64,000 nt of DNA from Escallonia rubra (lineage: Eukaryota > Streptophyta > Magnoliopsida > Escalloniales > Escalloniaceae), in the NCBI GenBank assembly GCA_033065855.1, contig JAVXUO010001786.1, forward strand, positions 124,001 through 188,000. Reading direction: 5' to 3'. Below the pieces are notes generated by a model. It was not told the DNA's origin. It saw nothing but the letters and a program-made list of their open reading frames with translations, and ran no database searches. Shown in pieces: positions 44,619-54,480 of this stretch (the stretch's first letter is position 1; every line of letters begins with the position of its first letter). Both the position numbers and the translations under genes were made by a program.

Positions 44619-45765
44619 CTGCGGATGATGTACACTCCAGAGAGTGGGTTGAAGCATGTTCCACGATCAAGGCAAGGTGCGCATGGTGTGATGAATGAGT
44701 GTGGTGCCCGGGGGCATGATGACATGATTGTGGCGCATGGGCGCGATAAAGTGAGTAAGGTGCCAGGAGCACGTCTATGTCAATGGCGCGGCGCATGGGC
44801 GCGACGGAGTGCGTAAGGTGCCGGGGGCATGCTTGTGTCAATGGTGGCGCATGGGCGCGACAGAGTGTGTAAGGTGTCGGTGGCACGTATCATGACGATG
44901 GCGCGAGGGCGCGGCGACGAACGTCGCGGGGCAATACTTGGTGCCGGGGGCACGTATCATGACGATGGCGCGAGGGCGCGGCGACGAACGTCGCGGAGCA
45001 ATACTTGGTGCCGGGCACGTATCATGCCGAAAATGGGTTTGCGCGGAGGGGTGAACCACCGGGGGAAAATGGCCGAGGCCAAGCCCTCCAGGAGGCCGAG
45101 GCCGACCCCCATGGCCTGGGGAAGGCCGAGGCCGACCCCCTGGGGTTGGCCAAGGCCAAATGGTTGTCTTCCATTTTCAGAGCGCAAGGTCACTTCTCCT
45201 TTTGCGAACTTCGGGTGTGCCGTCGGTAGTTGTTTTGATAAGCAATGATGAATCCGGAAGTTACGTTATGACGAGTGCGTTGCCAAGAACCATACCCACA
45301 TAGCGGACGAGGTGCCAAGGTTACGTATGGAGCACACGAAGCGAATAAAGTGCGAAAAGGAGTTTGCGCGGAGGGGTTAACCATCGGGGGAAAATGGCCA
45401 AGGCCAACCCCTCCAAGAGGCCGAGGCCGACCCCCATGGCATGGGGAAGGCCGAGGCCGACCCTTTGGGGTTGGCCAAGGCCATTGCCCCTTGACCCCGT
45501 TGCTCCAAAATGTGCCGTCGGCCAATATTTTTGGTGAGAAGGTGTTCGGGTGGTCTTGGCGTGACGATCGTGTTATCGTGAGCGACGTTAACGTGAAGTA
45601 ATCGGCACCTAAGCCACGTGCAAAACAAGAAATATAAGCGGCTTGGGAGCGCACATTTTGACCGGTTCGATGCGTTGGAAAAATAACTGTTGAAGAAGCC
45701 GACGTGTGCGCGTGAAGCGGGACCCCTAGTGGGCCCTTAGGTGCGGCCAGAATAGGTTGGGAACA

Positions 45766-48328
45766 TAAGCCCCTGCGTGTGGTGTGCGCGAAGGGGTAAC
45801 CCGAGCGGGCACCGCACGCATAAACACTTAGCAAGATTTTGATGTTGTTTGGCTGGAGTGTTGTTGAGGTCGTCTGCATGATGATGATGAAGAGTAGGTG
45901 GCTCGAGCCACCTCGTGCACCACCTACGAAAGCTTGGAATGCTTGGGGGTTGAGACCAAGGCACGATGATAGGGCGCAGGGGCGCGAGCATGTAAACGGT
46001 GCCCGGGCGACGGACGACGAGTGTCGCAGAGACGTCACCCGGGCGATGGGCGACAAGCGTTGTGGAGACGGCGCACGGGCGCTGGCGACGAGCATTGGAC
46101 AATGAATAAGAGTAAGTGGTTCGAGCTATCTCGCGCACCACCTACCAAGGGCGTTGATGTCGAGGGACATTGTCATGAGGGGCGCGACAAGGGCGCGGCC
46201 GGACGTCGCGATACGGGGGCAGTCCGCGACGGGCGCATAGGCACAAGCAATGCGCGTCGGTCAAATACGTTGATGTCAGGGACGTCGGGACGAGGGGCGC
46301 GACAAAGGCGCGGTCGGGCGTCGCGATGCAGGGGCAGTCCACGACGGGCGCAAGGGCGTGAGCAATGGAAGGCGATCGATGTTGCAAGCAAAAAAAATAT
46401 ATATATATAATTTTTTTTTTTTTTGAATTGCTTGGCCTTGGATGTCGGGGCTCGGTCGTTGGGTAAATGTTTATAGGCCGAAGTATGGGGAGGAAGGTAA
46501 AGGCCAAGGTGGTGAATGGAAGAGCTTTGATGTTGCCGTGGGTGAAGCAAAGGAGATGAAGTTGGAAAATGGGTGAAGGTGGTGGCCTTGGTTGTGGCGT
46601 GAAGGTTGCGGTGTGGGGGAAGGGAAGAGAGGGAAAGGTAAGGGGAATGAGGGAGGGGGGAAGGAGAGGGGCGGGTTCGGATTAGGGGATGGGGTTGGGG
46701 TGGCCGAGGCCGAAGTAGGGGATGGGGAAGATGGAGGGGAAAAGGGAAGGGGGAAGAAGGGGGCGGCGGCAGCGAGGTGTCGCAGGTGGCCGAGGGGAAG
46801 GAGGGAAGGGGAAGGGGAAGGAGGGAGGGGGGCGGGGTCGGCCTAGGGGGTTGGTTGGGGTCGGCCTAGGGGAGGGTGTTGGGGAGGCCGAGGCCGAAGG
46901 AGGGGAGGGGGAAGATGGGGGGGAAAAAATGAAGGGGGAAGAAGAATAGGGGGGCGGCGGCGGCGGCGACGGCGGGGTGCCGCGGGTGGGCGAGGGGCGA
47001 GGGGAAGGAGGGAAGGGGAAGGGGGGGCGGGGTCGGCCTAGGGGAGGGTGTTGGGGTCGGCCTAGGGGAGGGTGTTGGGGAGGCCGAGGCCGAAGGAGGG
47101 AGAGGGAGGATGGGCGGGGGAGGGAGGAAGGAAGGGGAAAGAAGGGGAAAAGGGGGCGGCGGCGGGGTGCCGCGGCGCGAGGCCGAGGGGGGAGGGGCGG
47201 GGGAGAGAAGGGAGGAGCGAGGGAGGCGGGGGCGAGGCCGAGGGTCTTCGGCGGCAGAGGAGCTGGGCCGTGGAGGCCGAAGGGCGATGGCGACGCCGCA
47301 TGAGGCTGGGCGGCGTGAAGAGAAGAGAAAGAGATGATTAGGGTTTAGAAAAATTAGGGTTTGGGAGGGAAAGAAAGGCGCGGGTCGGGTTTCGGGTAGG
47401 ATCGGGTCGCGGGTCGGTCTCAGCACTGAGAGAGAATGGGCGCGGGTCGGGGCGCGCGGGTCGGTTCAGGTTCGCGGGTAGGGTTTTGCCCAGATTTTTT
47501 TTGAAATTCAAATTCGAATAAAATAATAATAAAATAATAATAAAATTTTTTTTTATTTTTTTTTTTGGCAGCCCTAAAGAGGGAGCCCCCAAGAAGATTT
47601 TCATAATTTGCAAGGTGAGAGTGAGAGAAATGGGATGGGAGAAAGATGAAGCTTTCCATGAGAAAGAGAGAAGTTGTTTATGAAGTGGGGAAAGGGTGAT
47701 GGAGTGTTGGATGGTGAGGGAGGAGAGGAAAATGTGAGAGGGAGAGTGATGAGAGCATGAATGTGGGGAGCATGTGGGGAGATGAAAAACTTGAAAATTT
47801 TTCTAAGTGTTGAAATTTTTTTTTTTTTGAGTTCGGGCAAGGATGCTAAGGGGAGGCCGTTGAGGGTGGTCATTGATGACCGGTTGCGAAAAAAATGAAA
47901 ATTTTTCTAAGTGTTGGGTGAGACAAGGATGCCGAGGGAGACCACTGAGGATGATCATCGATGACCGGTTGCGAAAAAAATGAAATTTTTTCTAAGTGTT
48001 GGAAAAGTGAATGCAGGATGATGATGCGACCGTAGTAGCGCGGCTCGAGCCACCCCGCGCACCACGTACCAAGTCATTGCAATGTGAGACCGAAGGGATT
48101 GGGAAGGGGTGAAGCCTCCAAGGGAGTGGGTGATGGCAAGAAGGGTGATATCAATAGACTTGTGCAAGATCAATGTAGCTTGAAAATTTTCTAAGTCTGG
48201 AAAATGTAACTTCATTGATAACGAAGGATGGGCAACATGCCTTGATACATGGGTATGGAAACTTGCAAAATGAACGAAACAATTACAAGTGTGGAAAATG
48301 CACTAAGGCATGCCCTTATGTCCCGTAC
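45766..48328 (-). other. TR-GAG non-coding region between gag and 3' LTR
   Basis: No pol sequence is present. The region has a possible purine tract beside the LTR (GCAGGGGCTTA in minus sense), three copies of a palindromic motif, a strongly G-rich block (46590-47330) and AT-rich remains up to the gag stop. Short tandem similarity links 47810-47890 with 47905-48000. ORFs in the G-rich block are compositional. Confidence 0.75.
46590..47330. repeat. Purine-rich G-tract block
   Basis: About 740 bp are dominated by GGGGAAGG, GGGAGGGG and GGCGGCGG on the plus strand, with GGGGTCGGCCTAGGGG and GAGGCCGAGGCCGAAG recurring. Many runs of three or more G could form quadruplexes. On the element sense strand it is C-rich. 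Confidence 0.85.
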
Positions 48329-49969
48329 TTAGAGTTTGAGCTCTCCGGACGCAATCTTGTCGGCGAAGACAAACTTGAGGCCCCTGCACCACTTGAGGCC
48401 ATGACCGACCTTTCGATGATAGGGGCAGTAGTTGTGATGGGCTAAGTCTTCCGGGGTAGGTTCATTGTCGACATTGGGCAGGGTTATGGCATTGTCGTCG
48501 ATCCATGTCTCAAGGAGATCTCTAACAGTCTTCAAGTCACACGGGTATTCCGGGGCAGGCATCGGCTGTCCTCTCTTGTCGGGACGCCCGTCCTTTCCTT
48601 GGGACTGACGCTTGCAGTTGTTGTCGTCATTACCAGCTACTTCCATTGTCGTGGCCAAGGCAATATGAGGTTGGGGCTTTGGTGTCTTTGACGGACCGAC
48701 CGAGTCATAGGTGCGTCGTGCAGCTTCCTTGAGATGTCTCCAAGACCGAAGCTGGAGGTTTTCAAGGTAGACCCTGTAGGTGTCCTTCATGTTCTTGATG
48801 CAAATGGGTACAAGGGTTTCATCTTTGCTGAAGTCAGTGCACTCCAAGCACTTGTGATGAAATCGCGTAACATAGGTGTTGAGGTCTTCCCCGGGATTCT
48901 GGCGGATCCCAGCAATGTCAACGATGGTCACACGTTCCGTCTCATAGTGAAACTTGTCAAGGAAGAGCTGGACCATGTCGGACCATGAGTGGATAGTACT
49001 GTCAGGAATCTGATGATACCAAGAGTAGGCGAGGCCAGTCAGGGACTTGTGAAATTCCCGAAGCTTCAAAGTGTCGTCTTCCCCGTAGTGCTCGAGGGAG
49101 CCAGCAAAACGGGTGAGATGCTCGCGGGCGTTGCCTTCTTTGCCGTTGAACAATGTGAAGGATGGTTGCTTGTACTTGACGGGGTAAGGCTTGGTAGTGA
49201 GGCTGCCAGAGTAGGGAGCATGGCCTGACAGCTTAGAGGGGGTGTGGGGTAAGGATGACTGTTTGAGACGGTGAAGAAGGGCATCAAGGTCATGCTTGGT
49301 GACGTACGACGCATGTGAGGGCTTGTGCCCTGTCGTGATGATTCGAGCACCAGAGCCCCCAGACGGTACAACCTGAGGCATTGAGGGGATGACGATGGTA
49401 GAGAGGGGTTGGTGGTGGTGAGCAACTTGTTGGGGCATGGTTTGTACATGGGTAGTGTCAGCTGCTGGAGGCCGGTCGTCAGGAAAGGTCGACTGGAGTA
49501 AGCCGGGGGAATGACCTGTGTTTAGGTTTCGACTAGTTATGTTCGGGTTAGGCTCCATCTCAATTGATTCGTGAGTCTCCGAAGTGCTTCGAGCAAGGGC
49601 AATGCGTGGCGCCGGGGGCTGAGGTGCCGCGAGTCCTACTGTCGAGGGCCCGGAGGACCAAGGCAGCGGTGGTCGCGACACTGGGGCCTGAGCAGTGTCC
49701 AAAACTAGCCCAGGCCTTGAAGGTTGGATATGAGCAGGAGGGGCCAAACCTGGATCTTGGGATAACACGGGGTGAGTAATGGGCACAGGGTGCGGAGCTC
49801 TAAGGCTTTGGGAGATCGGTGATTGTGAAGTCAAGACTTGGATTGATTTTTGCATTTCCACCATGGCTGTCATAAGAGTGGCTATAGTGGGCGAAAACTG
49901 CTGGATGGCCGCGTTGACTGCAACTTGTATGTCAGGTGCGGTAGTTTGTGGCTGGTCTTGGAGACGCAT
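48329..49969 (-). CDS. Gag polyprotein of the TR-GAG element
   Basis: This 546-codon uninterrupted frame has a Pro/Ser/Gln-rich N-terminal third. The retrotransposon gag (capsid) domain at roughly residues 240-420 contains SFTLFNGKEGNAREHL, LAYSWYHQIP, FLDKFHYETERVTIVDIAGI and FHHKCLECTDFSKDE. A C-terminal zinc-knuckle-like CPYHRKVGHGLKWC lies about 35 residues before the stop. It would form virus-like particles around element RNA in the cytoplasm. The ATG at 49969 lies about 140 bp from the primer site. Upstream codons like those of the 38-kb gag are present but out of frame, so the product may be shorter at its start than in the coding relative. No pol follows. Confidence 0.9.
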   Translation of the reverse strand: MRLQDQPQTTAPDIQVAVNAAIQQFSPTIATLMTAMVEMQKSIQVLTSQSPISQSLRAPHPVPITHPVLSQDPGLAPPAHIQPSRPGLVLDTAQAPVSRPPLPWSSGPSTVGLAAPQPPAPRIALARSTSETHESIEMEPNPNITSRNLNTGHSPGLLQSTFPDDRPPAADTTHVQTMPQQVAHHHQPLSTIVIPSMPQVVPSGGSGARIITTGHKPSHASYVTKHDLDALLHRLKQSSLPHTPSKLSGHAPYSGSLTTKPYPVKYKQPSFTLFNGKEGNAREHLTRFAGSLEHYGEDDTLKLREFHKSLTGLAYSWYHQIPDSTIHSWSDMVQLFLDKFHYETERVTIVDIAGIRQNPGEDLNTYVTRFHHKCLECTDFSKDETLVPICIKNMKDTYRVYLENLQLRSWRHLKEAARRTYDSVGPSKTPKPQPHIALATTMEVAGNDDNNCKRQSQGKDGRPDKRGQPMPAPEYPCDLKTVRDLLETWIDDNAITLPNVDNEPTPEDLAHHNYCPYHRKVGHGLKWCRGLKFVFADKIASGELKL

Positions 49970-50112
49970 AGCACTACCCTTCTTGTTCGCCGAGGTGATC
50001 CTCCTCTTGTACGGTGTGGATAAGGCCCTGGCTGGCAGCCCTCGTAGCTTTTCGTTGTCTAGGCATGGAGACTGAGTGCAGAAGATAGACAGACTGCAGT
50101 ACGATGCTCACC

Positions 50113-50130
50113 TCCCCAGCAGAGTCGCCA
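50113..50130 (-). other. TR-GAG primer binding site
   Basis: TGGCGACTCTGCTGGGGA on the minus strand lies 3 bp from the LTR. It is shared with the 38-kb copy except for one base. The matching tRNA is not assigned. Confidence 0.75.
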
Positions 50131-50133
50131 AAA

Positions 50134-52678
50134 TGATGCCAAGGAAAGTGGGTTCGTACTTACGTGGAGGTGCCACAAAGGCTGCAGTCCGAGTCAGCTT
50201 CCAAGTATGTTGATGTGAGACACAGCAAGGGTGGAACAAGGGCAGAGACCAAGGGCTTCCCAGACAGAGCTTGAGGGTGGCAGTGCGGCGAGGGCAATAG
50301 CGCAAGATGGATATACGACGACAGTCACAGTCCGATGCTTAGGTCCAAAGTCAGGGTCCTGTATGTTTCTCTCTAGGATTCTAGAGTGAGAAAGTGAAAA
50401 TGTGAGAGTGAAGAAGAAGTCCAACTTCCATGTCCTGTCCAAATGAATTCTCAAGACCTCTATTTATAGAGATTGAGATGATGATGTCATAAACCGACAC
50501 GTGGCGCTCCCCGGGAGTGACACGTCACCGGGGGGTCCACGGGTGCCGGTGCTCCACGGACTGTCGAATCGCATATTTATCCGGCCTGCCCCGCACAGCG
50601 TCGCTCTGTCTGTCTGGAAAGACTGGCTCCCACCGCATCGGTGTGGCCAGAGAACCCCCTTGATCTAGCCTCCAATCCAAGCCCTTGCGGAGTCCCACAG
50701 GCCTGGCAGCGGTGGGGAAGACCCGACGCCCAACTGCCAGGTGAACTAGGCGCGATGCCCTCCGAAGACCTGCTCCCGTCTCAGAGTGACCTGGGGGTCA
50801 TAGTCCCTAGGGGTGCCGACGCAAGCCCCCAGTGCCAGTCACGCAGACACCCTGACGAAGATAGTGTCCCAGAGGAGTCGCCTATCCCCGCGGGCCAAGG
50901 TAGCATCCCGGAGGAGCCGTCTACCCGGCCGGCCAAGGTAGCATCCCGGAGGAGCCGTCTACCTGGCGGAAGGGGAGTTGAAGAGCTCCCTGGCAGAGAT
51001 AGTGTCCCGGAGGAGTCGCCTATCCCCGCGGGTGAGTCCTTATGCCGGAGCACTCAGAGCATGTCAAGGTAGCATCCCGGAGGAGCCGTCTACCCGACTG
51101 GCCGAGGTAGCATCCCGGAGGAGCCGTCTACCTGGCGGAAGGGGAGTTGAAGAGCTCCCTGGCAGAGATAGTGTCCCGGAGGAGTCGCCTATCCCCGCGG
51201 GTGAGTCCTTATGCCGGAGCACTCAGAGCATGTCAAGGTAGCATCCCGGAGGAGCCGTCTACCCGACTGGCCGAGGTAGCATCCCGGAGGAGCCGTCTAC
51301 CTGGCGGAAGGGGAGTTGAAGAGCTCCCTGGCAGAGATAGTGTCCCGGAGGAGTCGCCTATCCCCGCGGGTGAGTCCTTGTGCCGAAGCACTCGGAGCAT
51401 GTCAAGGTAGCATCCCGGAGGAGCCGTCTACCCGACTGGCCGAGGTAGCATCCCGGAGGAGCCGTCTACCTGGCGGAAGGGGAGTTGAAGAGCTCCCTGG
51501 CAGAGATAGTGTCCCGGAGGAGTCGCCTATCCCTGCGGATGATGTACACTCCGGAGAGTGGGTTGAAGCATGTTCCACGACCAAGGCAAGGTGCGCATGG
51601 TGTGATGAATGAGTGTGGTGCCCGGGGGCATGATGACATGATTGTGGCGCATGGGCGCGATAAAGTGAGTAAGGTGCCAGGAGCACATCTATGTCAATGG
51701 CGTGGCGCATGGGCGCGACGGAGTGCATAAGGTGCCGGGGGCATTCTTGTGTCAATGGTGGCGCATGGGCGCGACAGAGTGTGTAAGGTGTCGGTGGCAC
51801 GTATCATGACGATGGCGCGAGGGCGCGGCGACGAACGTCGCGGGGCAATACTTGGTGCCGGGGGCACGTATCATGACGATGGCGAGAGGGCGCGGCGACG
51901 AACGTCGCGGAGCAATACTTGGTGCCGGGCACGTATCATGTCGAAAATGGGTTTGCGCGGAGGGGTGAACCACCGGGGGAAAATGGCCGAGGCCAATCCC
52001 TCTAGGAGGCCGAGGCCGACCCCATGGCCTGGGGAAGGCCGAGGCCGACCCCCTGGGGTTGGCCAAGGCCAAATGGTTGTCTTCCATTTTCGGAGCCCAA
52101 GGTCACTTCTCCTTTTGCGAACTTCGGGTGTGCCGTCGGTAGGTGTTTTGATAAGCAATGATGAATCCGGAAGTTGCGTTATGACGAGTACGTTGCCAAG
52201 AACCATACCCACATAGCGGACGAGGTGCCAAGGTTACGTATGGAGCACACGAAGCGAATAAAGTGCGAAAAGGAGTTTGCGCGGAGGGGTTAACCATCGG
52301 GGGAAAATGGCCAAGGCCAACCCTTCCAAGAGGCCGAGGCCGACCCCCATGGCATGGGGAAGGCCGAGGCCGACCCTCTGGGGTTGGCCAAGGCCATTGC
52401 CCCTTGACCCCGTTGCTCCAAAATGTGCCGTCGGCCAATATTTTTGGTGACAAGGTGTTCGGGTGGTCTTGGCGTGACGATCGTGTTATCGTGAGCGACG
52501 TTAACGTGAAGTAATCGGCACCTAAGCCACGTGCAAAACGAGAAATATAAGCGGCTTGGGAGCGCGCATTTTGACCGGTTCGATGCGTTGGAAAAATAAC
52601 TGTTGAAGAAGCCGACGTGTGCGCGTGAAGCGGGACCCCTAGTGGGCCCTTAGGTGCGGCCAGAATAGGTTGGGAACA
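50134..52678 (-). repeat. TR-GAG 5' LTR
   Basis: This near-identical copy of 43036-45765 has four 169-bp units and lacks 14 bp present near 43740. TATA and ACGT elements are retained at 50460-50526. Confidence 0.93.
50863..51535. repeat. 169-bp tandem array in TR-GAG 5' LTR (4 units)
   Basis: Unit anchors are at about 50965, 51134, 51303 and 51472. Sequence is as in 43780-44618, with one unit fewer. Confidence 0.95.
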
Positions 52679-52683
52679 AGGGT
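52679..52683. repeat. TR-GAG target-site duplication AGGGT, right copy
   Basis: AGGGT follows TTGGGAACA directly and matches 43031-43035. Confidence 0.95.
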
Positions 52684-54280
52684 TTATTGTTTTTGAAATC
52701 TGAATCAGCGTTGTACCAATCATTCGTCTAATGCTTTGACTCTTCAACCTAGTGGTCGTTAGAATATGAGAATTAAATTTACTTTTGGTAAAATTCATGT
52801 TTGATGCCATCGTATAATCACTATTTTGGTGAAAGCAAATACAGATTCTTGCTGTCTCAATTCCCGTTCTTGTGCAGTCGATTGAAATTTTTTGGCCGAC
52901 TATTGTTAGCTCGACTTCCGTGCCGTATGGTGAAACTGTCTACATTCGTTCTCGTGTCCAACCGTCATCGTCATTTGACTTGTATTTTTTGTATTTTGTT
53001 TTCTGTGTCATGTAACAGTATAAGCCCTTCTTTATTGAAATTGTTGTGCAGGCAAATTGAAAGCATGGTTTGTGTCTTCACACATGCTTCTAACTCATGA
53101 CTTGATTAGGCTGTACAACTTTTGCATGATTACTGTCATGCATGCCCCTTCTATTTTTTACTTCATGTACCATGCATGCATGATCACCATTTGTCTCTTC
53201 GTCTCTTTTGTCTCCATACGAGATTTGAATCTGCCACAATCTATGAACAAATTTTGATTAAAGTGGCAATACTTTTGTCATATGCCCACTTCTGATTATT
53301 GGCCTTGTTTTAGCCGTTCAAACAGAACCTCTTTTTTCCAGTTTGAGATGTACTTTGATTTCTGGTCGATATTGAATATTGTACCTATCGACTTTTTATT
53401 TACCCACTGTTGTTGTTTTTATTAAAATATCAATCATAAGCTGATTTGCGATAAACAATACTTATGTTGTTGCATTTTGTGACACGTAATAATGTTTAAC
53501 TTTTTAGCGAATTGGTCAGCCAGCGTCTTAAGCCACCACCTGAGTTTGGCTCCTTTATAATCATTGTCTATAGGCAACTAATTAGTGTCTGGTCTATTTA
53601 TTGGTATCTAATTTACTTGTATACTTCGGCGAGCCATGTCACGTGCTTGTAACTTTTCTGTTTCTGACATACCCACGTAGATTGGAACGTGGGCTAGCTC
53701 AATGGGATGAGCTAGAGATCGTCTTATTTTTTGAATCTGGTTTCACGTGTCAGTGATGGCATGTGTGACATTATTTTGAATGGCTCTCTAGTGTCTGTCT
53801 CTATACAAAAATATATTTTGGTATTTTGAAATTCTTTTGTGTACTGTTCTGTTAAAAATTCTGTATGTCTGCAATTTCATTTTCTCAGACATTTTATATC
53901 CTTTTTGGTTGGTCCATTGAGCGACCTTACTAGGCATTTGGCTCACTCCCTTATAGTTTTTTCTTTCAGGTGATCAATAGGTGGGATTGGATTACAGTGC
54001 TAGCTGTGTGGCTGAGAGCTAGCGATTTTTATCTCAGAGTCACTCTTGTGTTTTTGGATGTAATAATTAAGACAATTTAATTTGTTTAGAAATTATTTTG
54101 GAACTCCGTGTCGGAGTAATTTGGATTTTATAAATGCCTTAGGTTGCTATGTCATTTATTGATGTATCTTTGGGATTGATTAGTAGATGCTCTAAATGAC
54201 CACTCGGGAGACTTTTTGATATTTTTAGGGTTTCTGACTTTGTTTATTTGATATTAATGCTCCGAAAATTCGAGGTGTTA
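52684..54280 (+). mobile_element. LTR C, part 2
   Basis: This is the continuation of 42626-43035 after the TR-GAG. It is non-coding, and short ORFs have no motifs. It ends at about 54280 (AGGTGTTA, an altered CA end) next to a primer site, so it is the 5' LTR of a plus-oriented element. Confidence 0.72.
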
Positions 54281-54284
54281 AAGT

Positions 54285-54296
54285 TGGTATCAGAGC
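54285..54296 (+). other. Primer binding site after LTR C
   Basis: TGGTATCAGAGC is an exact initiator-Met type site, 4 bp after the LTR end. Confidence 0.88.
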
Positions 54297-54480
54297 TATA
54301 GGTTTAAAGTCTTGTATACTCATGCTTAGGATCAGATAAGTTGTGAGATGGCTAGGATGGGTAGAGTTAAGAATATTGTTATACTCAAAATTCTATTATG
54401 TGATAGTTAAGTTAGTACTGAGGAACTTTAAGATCTACAATTATGATAGAAACCTTTGTTGAGATCTAGTTCCTTTCGAC
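54297..54480 (+). other. Remnant interior of element C
   Basis: Only about 180 bp follow the primer site before GT-rich LTR B-like sequence resumes. Neither gag nor a 3' LTR was found, so element C is a 5' fragment. The break point is approximate. Confidence 0.5.

Larger units (their letters stand above)
43036..45765 (-). repeat. TR-GAG 3' LTR
   Basis: On the minus strand it runs TGTTCCCAACC to GGCATCA. It contains five units of the 169-bp array, two units of about 64 bp near 44880-45005, and GGCCGAGGCCGA phrases at 45070-45145 and 45405-45470. Confidence 0.93.
43036..52678 (-). mobile_element. Gag-only Tat-lineage retroelement (TR-GAG), complete
   Basis: LTRs of 2,730 bp (43036-45765) and 2,545 bp (50134-52678) flank a 4.4-kb interior with a minus-strand primer site next to the right LTR and a single long gag ORF. 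AGGGT flanks the whole. The LTR length difference is one 169-bp repeat unit plus 14-bp and 2-bp indels and small changes; about 27 substitutions were counted by eye. There is no protease, RT or integrase, so mobilisation would need a partner such as the family of 28767-38878. This arrangement matches the published TR-GAG class. Confidence 0.93.

Noticed and set aside
46592..47426. Gly/Arg-rich plus-strand and Pro/Ser-rich minus-strand ORFs
   Set aside because: Stop codons are rare in such G-rich DNA by composition alone. No conserved motif.
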